Shown here one piece after another: positions 56,860-64,000 of a stretch of DNA of 64,000 bases. The notes under the pieces were generated by a model. It saw nothing but the letters and a program-made list of their open reading frames with translations, was not told where the DNA came from and searched no databases. Every line of letters starts with the position of its first letter. Position 1 is the stretch's first letter. Source of the stretch: Claveliimonas acetigenes (GTDB lineage: Bacteria; Bacillota; Clostridia; Lachnospirales; Lachnospiraceae); the NCBI RefSeq assembly GCF_025567385.1, contig NZ_JAOQJU010000012.1, positions 1 to 64,000 on the forward strand, written 5' to 3'. The position numbers and the translations under genes were made by a program.

Positions 56860-59661
56860 TTATGAAATCCGCCATTGTGCCTTGCTTCCTTTCTTAGTCT
56901 TCGTTACGACAAGCTGCCTGTCAATGCTTTCCGCAAGTTCCGCCACATGAGATATGATGCCAATCATCCTCCCGTTTCCCGCCAACTGTGCAAGTACACG
57001 AATTGCCTGTTCTCTTGCATATTCATCCAAAGAACCGAATCCTTCGTCCACAAACATGGTGTTCAACCGGATTCCGCCTGACATACTCTGGATTACATCT
57101 GCAAGTCCCAGTGCCATAGCAAGCGCCGCCATGAAAGACTCGCCGCCCGAAAGCGTCTTTACATCTCTCACCGTTCCGGTTACCATACTGTATACATCCA
57201 AATCAAGACCTGCATTTCCTCTCCCGCCCAGCGCATCCAGTGCACGGCAGCGGAGCTGGAACTGATTTCCCGTCATTTCAGCCAATCGCCGGTTCGCGTG
57301 CTGGATTACCTGACGGAAATACTGCCGTTGGACATAAGATTCAAAATCTATCTTGGCGCTTCCCGCCAGATTTCCATTAGCAGTCTGATTTAGATTCTGC
57401 AAAAGAGCATATTGTTCCTGCAGCGTCTCTGTCTCTCTGTAAATCTGCTCCAGCCGTTCCCGTACATTCCGATTGTTTTCTCTCTGCCTGTACAATTGCT
57501 TCTGCTGAAGCTCTATCTCTTCCTTTTGATGCCAAAGCAGACGTTTTTCTGCCTCCATCTCTTCTGTAGCGGTCGGCTCTCTTCCCTCTGCTTCTTTTTC
57601 AAGGGTCTGCCATCTTGCCGTCTCACGGATTTTCTGCTCTTTGAACCTCTCGCACCACTGCTTTAATTCTTCTTGTTCCTCTTCCTTTAAAAGCCCTGCA
57701 TGATATGTTTTTTCAGAAAGAAAGCCCGCTTCTTTCCATCCTTCTTCATATTCTTTTTGTGCCTTCTCAGCATAAATTTCTATCTCGTCTTTCTGCTTCT
57801 TTTTCGCTCTCTGTTCTCCTTTTCTTACATGAATACCTGCCTGCAGGGCAGCCAGACTTTCTTCCACTTCACGCCGGACCTCTTCCCAATCGGTTTGTCC
57901 GGCACACGCCCGGAATTCCTCCCAGCGCCGCACTTCTTCCTCAATCTCTTGCATCTGCCTGGAATACTCGCTACCTGCATTCTCCAGAACAGCTACTCTT
58001 CCTTTCAGATTCTCTAAGAGAGATTCTTCCGATAAATCAAAAGCTTCTCCCAAAATCCGCTTTCCTTCATCCTGCAGCCGTTCTTCCTGCACTTTACATT
58101 CCTGCCGCTTTAAAACAAAAGCATTCTGAAGCGTATCTTTTTCCTTCTCTCTTTTATCTCGTTCCTTCCTGGCTGCCCGCACATCCTGCTGAGACGGTGC
58201 ATCGCCGGAAACCTGCGCCGGGGCAGGATGCCGCAGAGAACCGCATACCGGACAGGGCCGCGCTTCTTCCAATTCCAATGCCAGAATTCCCGCCTGTTCT
58301 TTCAAAAAAGCATCATTAAGCCGAAAGTATTCCGCATCCGCCTCCCGGTACTGCCTGTCTGACTCCAGAAGCTCTGTATACGCCTGTTTTTGCTGCTTTT
58401 CTTTTCTGACATACTCCATCAAATTCTCTTTCAGGCTTCTCAACCCGGCAAGATTCTCCTTCACCTTGTCGTTCTCTTTTTGATACTCCACTGCCAGACA
58501 TATCTTCGCCAAAAGCTTTTCTTTTTCTTCCTTCTCCTTCTCTTTCTGTACAAGCCATTTCTGAAGTTCCTCTAATTCTCGTTGAAGCGCGCGCCTGCTT
58601 TGCGCCACCTCCAAAGCCGCCTGCTCTTTACGCCGTACCTTCTCGGCACGTTCTCCAAGACTCAGCCGTTTTTCTTTCTCTTCGCACAGTCTCTGCTGCT
58701 CTGCTAATTCCTCTATCCGCTTCCTTGCATCCGCAAGTTTCTCGAATAAAAGATTATTCTCTCTTGCAAGCGCCAGTTTCCGATTTATCCGGTCAGACTT
58801 TTCCTGAATCAGTCCGGCTGTTTTTATACAAGCGCTTTCCCCCGCCCGAATTTCCTGCTCCATTTCTTCTATGATTTCCAGAATTTCCTCTGTGCCGGAC
58901 GCTTCTTCTATCCGCTTTTCGTATTCCGGATCCACTGCCTGAGCCGGATTTTCTTCCTCTTCCGAGTTTACCGCAGAACCGGCAAATCCCACGGTCTTTG
59001 GATATAACAGATGACTAAGTTCCCTTTCTTTCGCTTTCTGCCCGTCCGCCAACTCTCCATACATGCTTTTCGCTCTCTCCTTAAGCTGTCTTTGCATTCT
59101 GGAAAATACCTGCGTATCAAATAATCTGGAAAAAATTTCTTTACGTTCATCAGATTTTGCAAGCAAAAGCCGCAGGAATTCTCCCTGGGCAATCATTGCG
59201 GTCTGCGTAAACTGCGAAGCGTCCAATCCTATGATTTCCACAATCTTCCGGTTCGTCTCCTGTTTCTTTCCCATAAATTCCGTACCATCCGGCAGATAGA
59301 GCGCAACCCTGGATTTTTCAACCACTTTTTTAACACTGCCATCTCTGCCTCTGCGCTTACTTTCTCTTTCATATTCCGGGCTTCGGACAATCCGGTAAAT
59401 ACGATCCTTATATTCAAATTCCAGTTCTACATATGTTTCTGTATGCAAATCGGCATATTGGCTGCGCATCATATTTCCATCCCGCCTGCCTCCACTGGTC
59501 TGATCATAAAGCGCATACATAATAGCATCAAATATGGTAGTCTTACCAGAGCCCGTATCTCCGGTTATCAGGAAAACACCCTTCCCTGCTTTCTCAAAAT
59601 CTATCCGCTCTCTACCGGCATAAGAACCAAATGCAGACATAGTCAGGGTTATCGGTCTCAT
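56860..59661 (-). CDS. sbcC: SbcC exonuclease ATPase subunit (Rad50-like)
   Basis: A 933-residue SMC-like ATPase. The N-terminal Walker A is GDTGSGKTTIFDAIMYALYD. Long coiled coils (about 170-750) flank a zinc hook CPVCGSLRHP in the middle. The C-terminal head has the ABC signature TLSGGESFMAALAMALG and Walker B NTMFVDEGFGSLDEYA. With SbcD it opens hairpins and protein-blocked DNA ends as an ATP-dependent nuclease. It overlaps sbcD by 4 nt (ATGA). Length is shorter than the E. coli protein but normal for Firmicutes. Confidence 0.94.
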   Translation of the reverse strand: MRPITLTMSAFGSYAGRERIDFEKAGKGVFLITGDTGSGKTTIFDAIMYALYDQTSGGRRDGNMMRSQYADLHTETYVELEFEYKDRIYRIVRSPEYERESKRRGRDGSVKKVVEKSRVALYLPDGTEFMGKKQETNRKIVEIIGLDASQFTQTAMIAQGEFLRLLLAKSDERKEIFSRLFDTQVFSRMQRQLKERAKSMYGELADGQKAKERELSHLLYPKTVGFAGSAVNSEEEENPAQAVDPEYEKRIEEASGTEEILEIIEEMEQEIRAGESACIKTAGLIQEKSDRINRKLALARENNLLFEKLADARKRIEELAEQQRLCEEKEKRLSLGERAEKVRRKEQAALEVAQSRRALQRELEELQKWLVQKEKEKEEKEKLLAKICLAVEYQKENDKVKENLAGLRSLKENLMEYVRKEKQQKQAYTELLESDRQYREADAEYFRLNDAFLKEQAGILALELEEARPCPVCGSLRHPAPAQVSGDAPSQQDVRAARKERDKREKEKDTLQNAFVLKRQECKVQEERLQDEGKRILGEAFDLSEESLLENLKGRVAVLENAGSEYSRQMQEIEEEVRRWEEFRACAGQTDWEEVRREVEESLAALQAGIHVRKGEQRAKKKQKDEIEIYAEKAQKEYEEGWKEAGFLSEKTYHAGLLKEEEQEELKQWCERFKEQKIRETARWQTLEKEAEGREPTATEEMEAEKRLLWHQKEEIELQQKQLYRQRENNRNVRERLEQIYRETETLQEQYALLQNLNQTANGNLAGSAKIDFESYVQRQYFRQVIQHANRRLAEMTGNQFQLRCRALDALGGRGNAGLDLDVYSMVTGTVRDVKTLSGGESFMAALAMALGLADVIQSMSGGIRLNTMFVDEGFGSLDEYAREQAIRVLAQLAGNGRMIGIISHVAELAESIDRQLVVTKTKKGSKAQWRIS

Positions 59662-60821
59662 GGCTGTCCCTCCATTTCCTCCAAAACATCCTTCAACAAA
59701 GCTTCTTCTTCCCGGCTCATCTGCCGTCCCTGCATTTCTTCAAAAAAACGGCCGAATACCTGAAGCGGATCGGAAATATCCATAACTTCCTCCTGTTCTT
59801 CCATCTTCGTCCGTGTTCGTGTATTCTCAACCCTCACTTCTAAAAGGAATGGATATGTTTCCTCCAGACGTTCTCTGAACTGATAGGGTTCCACTTCATC
59901 CGTCACTGTAATGCTTACATAGTCATTTCTTAGTTTCTTATTTTTTGCTTCTTCCAGTATATTTTCAAATTTCCCTTCTAACCGTCTCACATCCCGGATG
60001 GGCGAAAGAGGAACTGCCGTATATACCGGCTCCGTCCCTTTTTCACCCAATTCCACCATTAAGAGGTGTTTGTTATCTTCACTTTCCGAGACAGAATATT
60101 TCAGCAAGGTGCCGCAATAGCGAAATCTGGAATTTCCAATCTGCTGCGGACGGTGGATATGTCCCAGCGCTGCATAATCGAATTTTTCCAGCACACCAGC
60201 ATCTACGTTATCCAGTCCTCCCACCACAACTGCCTCAGAATCACTTCTCTGCGGCTCATTTCCCCCGAAAGTGTAGAACTGATGGCTGACAAGCACATTC
60301 CGCTTAGAAACGTCTATATCTTCCCGCTCCAAAAGCATACGGACTGCTTCCGTATAAGAGTTCCCCTCCATCTCATCATCCAGAAGGTTCCTTACATATC
60401 CCGGCTTCACAAAAGGAAGGAGATAAAAATCCACCTCGCCATACGCATCCTGGAATGTTACCTTCTTTAAGTACTCTCCCTGCTCAATCGGCGGCACACC
60501 GGCAATATGAATATGATGTCTGTCAAGAATCTCACTGGCATAGTCAAGTCTTCTCGCTGAATCATGGTTTCCTGCGGTTATTAGGACAGAGATTGGAGGG
60601 GCAATATCCGAAAGCTCTGTAAGGAAGCAGTTAAACACTGTAACTGCTTCCGCTGACGGCACCTGTTTGTCATAGATATCACCGGCAATAACCACTGCAT
60701 CCGGATGCAAACGCCTTGCCGCCTCTACCACCTGTGAAAGAATTGCTTCCTGATCTTCCTTTAAATTATAAGAATGTAATTGTTTTCCGATATGAAGATC
60801 GGACAGATGAAAAAACTTCAC
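59658..60821 (-). CDS. sbcD: SbcD nuclease subunit (Mre11-like)
   Basis: A 387-residue Mre11-type phosphoesterase. Metal-binding motifs are in order: LSDLHIGKQ, VIAGDIYDKQVPSAEA, ITAGNHDSARRLDYAS, VSHQFYTFGG and AALGHIHRPQ. The C-terminal part binds SbcC. GTG start with AAGGAGGAG upstream. Forms an sbcD-sbcC operon. Confidence 0.94.
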   Translation of the reverse strand: MKFFHLSDLHIGKQLHSYNLKEDQEAILSQVVEAARRLHPDAVVIAGDIYDKQVPSAEAVTVFNCFLTELSDIAPPISVLITAGNHDSARRLDYASEILDRHHIHIAGVPPIEQGEYLKKVTFQDAYGEVDFYLLPFVKPGYVRNLLDDEMEGNSYTEAVRMLLEREDIDVSKRNVLVSHQFYTFGGNEPQRSDSEAVVVGGLDNVDAGVLEKFDYAALGHIHRPQQIGNSRFRYCGTLLKYSVSESEDNKHLLMVELGEKGTEPVYTAVPLSPIRDVRRLEGKFENILEEAKNKKLRNDYVSITVTDEVEPYQFRERLEETYPFLLEVRVENTRTRTKMEEQEEVMDISDPLQVFGRFFEEMQGRQMSREEEALLKDVLEEMEGQP

Positions 60822-60875
60822 GATGCTCCTCCTTAAACCTTCTCCTGCAAATGTGTGTGAACTCTATTCCCCACT

Positions 60876-62702
60876 TTACGCACTTTTCTCAAACTGTGAA
60901 TTGTAAAGCTCTGCATAGAATCCATTCTGTGCAAGCAATTCTTCATGCGTTCCCTGTTCTACAATGTCGCCGTCTCTCATAACCAAAATCAAATCTGCAT
61001 CCCGGATTGTAGAAAGCCGGTGAGCAATGATAAAACTGGTTCTTCCCTTCATCAAATTATCCATCGCCTTCTGGATACGGACCTCAGTTCTGGTATCAAC
61101 GGAACTGGTAGCTTCATCAAGAATCAGAATTTTCGGATCTGCAAGAATTGCTCTCGCAATCGTAAGAAGCTGCTTCTGTCCCTGAGACACATTGCTTGCT
61201 TCCTCATTCAATACCATATTATATCCGCCTGGCAGCGTCTGCACGAATCGGTGCACATGGGCAGCCTTCGCAGCTTCTACTACCTCCTCGTGAGAAGCAT
61301 CTAATTTGCCATAGCGAATATTTTCCTCTATCGTACCATTGAAAAGCCATGTATCCTGAAGCACCATACCGAACATCTGACGAAGCTCGCTCCGATTAAA
61401 ATCCTTCAGATTATGACCATCCACCTTGATTGCACCGCTGTTCACATCATAGAAACGCATCAGCAATTTTATCATGGTCGTTTTCCCTGCTCCGGTAGGT
61501 CCTACAATGGCAATTTTCTGTCCCGGTTCTACTTTCGCATTGAAATCATGGATGATGGTATGATTCGGATTGTACCCAAACTGTACATGTTCAAACTCAA
61601 CTCTTCCTTCCAGGCCTTCCACCGATACCGGATTCGGCACAGTCACATCTTCTTCCTCTTCTTCCAGGAATTCAAAGACACGTTCGGAAGCCGCTGCCGT
61701 AGACTGCAGCATATTCGCCACCTGCGCTACCTGCTGAATCGGCTGGGTAAATTGACGCACATATTGGATAAAGGACTGAATATCTCCTACCTCAATCGTC
61801 TGCCGGATTGCCAGATACCCGCCAAGGATGGATACTGCTACATAACCCAGATTTCCTACAAACTGCATGATTGGCATCATCATACCAGATAAGAACTGAG
61901 ATTTCCACGCCGACTGATAAAGCACATCATTCGTTTCATCAAAAGTACGGATAATATCCTCTTCCTTATTAAATGCCTTCACAATATTCTGCCCGCCGTA
62001 GACTTCCTCCACCTGTCCATTGATATGTCCCAGATATTCCTGCTGGTTCTTAAAATACTTCTGAGAACGCTTTACAATCATAGAAATCAATCCCATTGAC
62101 AAAGGAAGGATTAACAGCGCAACCACCGTCATCAGCGGACTGATACTGAGCATCATTACCAAAACACCAATAATAGTTGTTACGGAAGTAATCATCTGCG
62201 TCGCGCTCTGATTCAGGCTTTGCCCCAGGGTATCCACATCATTCGTAATACGGGAAAGAATCTCACCATGCGTCATCTTATCAAAATAATTCATCGGCAT
62301 CCGATTGATTTTTTCAGAAATTTCCTTTCTGAGCCGGTACGTCATTTTCTGAGAAATCCCCGTCATAATATATCCCTGGACAAAAGAGAATGCAGCGCTG
62401 ACAACATACAGGCACAGAAGTCCAACCAGTATTTTCCCTATTTTCCCAAAATCAATTCCGCTTCCGCCGGACACCTTACTCACCAGTCCGTTAAAAATCT
62501 CCGTAGTCGCCTTTCCGAGAATCTTAGGACCTACAATATTAAATATGGTTCCTCCGACAGCAAATACAAATACGAAGAAAATCGCTATTTTGTACCTGCC
62601 CATATAGTTCATAAGCTTTTTCATAGTACCTTTAAAGTCTTTTGCCTTCTCTCCCGGCATTGTTCCGCGTCCCACGGATCCACGTCTTCTTCCTTCTGCC
62701 AT
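60876..62702 (-). CDS. heterodimeric ABC exporter, canonical-site subunit
   Basis: A 608-residue half-transporter with six N-terminal membrane helices (about 40-320) and a nucleotide-binding domain (about 360-600). Walker A GPTGAGKTTMIKLLMRFYDV, signature NVSQGQKQLLTIARAIL, Walker B with catalytic Glu ILILDEATSSVD and the switch His IIAHRLSTIRDAD are all intact. A Gly/Arg-rich N-terminal tail (MAEGRRRGSVGRG) is common in this family. It starts 1 nt after the stop of its partner, so they form a heterodimer, as in multidrug or lipid exporters such as LmrCD/TM287-288. Substrate unknown. Confidence 0.92.
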   Translation of the reverse strand: MAEGRRRGSVGRGTMPGEKAKDFKGTMKKLMNYMGRYKIAIFFVFVFAVGGTIFNIVGPKILGKATTEIFNGLVSKVSGGSGIDFGKIGKILVGLLCLYVVSAAFSFVQGYIMTGISQKMTYRLRKEISEKINRMPMNYFDKMTHGEILSRITNDVDTLGQSLNQSATQMITSVTTIIGVLVMMLSISPLMTVVALLILPLSMGLISMIVKRSQKYFKNQQEYLGHINGQVEEVYGGQNIVKAFNKEEDIIRTFDETNDVLYQSAWKSQFLSGMMMPIMQFVGNLGYVAVSILGGYLAIRQTIEVGDIQSFIQYVRQFTQPIQQVAQVANMLQSTAAASERVFEFLEEEEEDVTVPNPVSVEGLEGRVEFEHVQFGYNPNHTIIHDFNAKVEPGQKIAIVGPTGAGKTTMIKLLMRFYDVNSGAIKVDGHNLKDFNRSELRQMFGMVLQDTWLFNGTIEENIRYGKLDASHEEVVEAAKAAHVHRFVQTLPGGYNMVLNEEASNVSQGQKQLLTIARAILADPKILILDEATSSVDTRTEVRIQKAMDNLMKGRTSFIIAHRLSTIRDADLILVMRDGDIVEQGTHEELLAQNGFYAELYNSQFEKSA

Positions 62703-62703
62703 A

Positions 62704-64000
62704 TTAGCCCACCTCCTTCATATCATCTTCCAGTTCTTTTTCAGATAACTGAGAAGACGCAATCTGGTAATATGCATCACAGTTCTTTAACAGCTCTTTA
62801 TGCGTTCCAATTCCGGCGATCTTTCCATCATCCAGCACAATAATCTGTTCCGCATGTAATATCGTACTAATTCTTTGCGCAACAATAATAACCGTACTGT
62901 CCTCCGTCTTGGATTTCAATGCATTTCTAAGCTTTACATCTGTCTTATAATCAAGTGCTGAAAAACTATCATCGAAAATATACACTTTCGGATGCTTTGC
63001 AATGGCTCTTGCAATAGAAAGTCTCTGCTTCTGACCTCCTGAAACATTGGATCCGCCTTGTGAAATCGGACTTTCATACTTTTTCTTCTTTGTCTGAATA
63101 AACTCTGTGGCCTGTGCGATTTCAGCCGCTTCCTCCATCTCTTCCCTGCTTCCGTCAGAATTGCCATATAAAATGTTCGATGCAATATTACCGGAAAACA
63201 GTACGCCTTTCTGCGGCACATACCCAAGCTGATCCCGCAGTTCATGCTGGGTAATATCACGGATATCTACGCCGTCTATCGTAATCTTTCCTTCTGTCAC
63301 ATCATAAAACCTCGGGATCAGATTCACCAGCGTAGACTTGCCGCTTCCCGTACTTCCGATAATCGCTGTCGTCTGTCCCGGCTTTGCCGTAAATGTCAAA
63401 TCATGCAGCACATCTTCCTCTGCCCCGGGATACCGGAAAGATACACGGTCGAAAACAACCTCTCCCCTGGAATTCTCCGGCAAATGTTTTGGCTGCTCTT
63501 TGTCTAAAATCGAGGACTGGCTCTGCAGCACCTCATCTACACGGGTTGCAGAAACCGCTGCCCTTGGGAGCATAACGCTAATCATACAAATCATCAGGAA
63601 TGCCATAATAATCTGCATGGTATACTGGATAAACGCCATCATATCTCCAACTTGCATGGTTCCGGAGTCCACGCTATGGGAACCGCTCCACACAATTAAT
63701 ACCGTAATCCCATTCATAATCAACATCATCAAAGGCATCATGAAGGTCATAGCTCTATTAACAAACAAGTTGACCTTCATCAAATCCCGGTTTGCCTTAT
63801 CGAACCGCTTTTCTTCATATTTTTCTGTACTGAAAGCACGAATGACCGGAAGCCCCGTCAAAATTTCCCTTGCTACCAGATTCAAACGGTCAACCAGACT
63901 CTGCACCCTTTTAAACTTCGGCATAACTACCGCAAACAAAACAATAACAACCAGAAGGATCAAAATAACTGCCAGTGCGATAATCCAGGACATATCCACA
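62704..64000 (-). CDS. heterodimeric ABC exporter, degenerate-site subunit (5' end cut by window)
   Basis: At least 431 residues of an ABC half-transporter; the start is beyond the right edge, so the first membrane helices are missing. The visible part holds the last membrane helices and a nucleotide-binding domain with Walker A GSTGSGKSTLVNLIPRFYDV and signature NVSGGQKQRLSIARAI. Walker B reads VYIFDDSFSALD: the catalytic Glu is replaced by Asp, and the switch position is IIVAQRIST with Gln instead of His. Such a non-hydrolysing site is a hallmark of heterodimeric exporters. It is followed 1 nt later by the partner with an intact site. Confidence 0.9.
   Translation of the reverse strand, partial: VDMSWIIALAVILILLVVIVLFAVVMPKFKRVQSLVDRLNLVAREILTGLPVIRAFSTEKYEEKRFDKANRDLMKVNLFVNRAMTFMMPLMMLIMNGITVLIVWSGSHSVDSGTMQVGDMMAFIQYTMQIIMAFLMICMISVMLPRAAVSATRVDEVLQSQSSILDKEQPKHLPENSRGEVVFDRVSFRYPGAEEDVLHDLTFTAKPGQTTAIIGSTGSGKSTLVNLIPRFYDVTEGKITIDGVDIRDITQHELRDQLGYVPQKGVLFSGNIASNILYGNSDGSREEMEEAAEIAQATEFIQTKKKKYESPISQGGSNVSGGQKQRLSIARAIAKHPKVYIFDDSFSALDYKTDVKLRNALKSKTEDSTVIIVAQRISTILHAEQIIVLDDGKIAGIGTHKELLKNCDAYYQIASSQLSEKELEDDMKEVG

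Overview
The window looks like a chromosomal segment of an anaerobic, gut-type Firmicute, most probably a Lachnospiraceae member (Blautia / Ruminococcus gnavus / Dorea-like). The grounds are moderate GC, A/T-rich intergenic DNA with consensus sigma-A promoters and AGGAGG ribosome sites, a trimeric [FeFe] hydrogenase, ATP-type PEP carboxykinase, SpoIID, SLH-anchored surface proteins, a T-box leader before pheS, and Firmicute-type PTS, PRD-regulator and YesMN-type two-component genes. Genus-level placement is inference. Apart from feoAB, every convincing gene lies on the minus strand. No tRNA, rRNA, CRISPR array, transposase or prophage gene was seen.

Layout, left to right (transcription mostly runs right to left). 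1-5.75 kb: a mannitol-type PTS locus (EIICB, a second divergent EIICB, an MtlR-like PRD activator, EIIA). Both promoters of this locus carry the same TTTGGC-N13-GCCAAA palindrome 16 bp upstream of a TTGAAA-18-TATAAT promoter. 5.76-9.95 kb: the trimeric hydrogenase operon hydC-hydB-hydA. 10.1-12.4 kb: a DUF1538 membrane protein translationally coupled to a tandem PII-like protein. 12.6-24 kb: a polysaccharide-sensing or -degrading region with a YesM-type kinase, a YesN/AraC-type regulator, a sugar-binding lipoprotein without permeases, and a very large SLH-anchored glycosidase-like gene broken by a single in-frame TGA. The binding-protein gene and the giant gene end in near-identical copies of one terminator region.

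24.1-26.3 kb: a small hypothetical gene and a marR-MATE operon with twin operators. 26.4-31.7 kb: queA, then pheS-pheT behind a T-box leader; a 131-bp tandem repeat separates pheS and pheT. 31.7-38.4 kb: a YihY membrane protein, an LRR/CAP/Ig/SLH surface protein, SpoIID and a membrane metallophosphoesterase. About 38.4-38.6 kb: a probable 6S RNA. 38.7-46 kb: pckA; thrC - small membrane protein - cdd; and leuC-leuD-nhaC.

46-49.4 kb: a CmpB-type membrane protein diverging from a Fur-box-controlled feoAB. 49.4-52.9 kb: aldehyde dehydrogenase, a PHP-domain protein, two tiny genes (63 and 33 codons) and a membrane protein with an acidic tail. 53-60.8 kb: a Lys/Ala-rich protein, an AIM24-family protein, a PurF paralogue whose glutaminase site is destroyed, a cytidylate-kinase-like protein, and sbcC/sbcD. 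60.9-64 kb: a heterodimeric ABC exporter whose first gene runs off the right edge.

The most notable items are the stop-interrupted giant glycosidase with its duplicated terminator, the DUF1538/PII pair, the glutaminase-dead PurF paralogue, the repeat-laden pheST operon and the paired MtlR-type operators. All assignments come from reading the sequence and from family knowledge; no searches were run.
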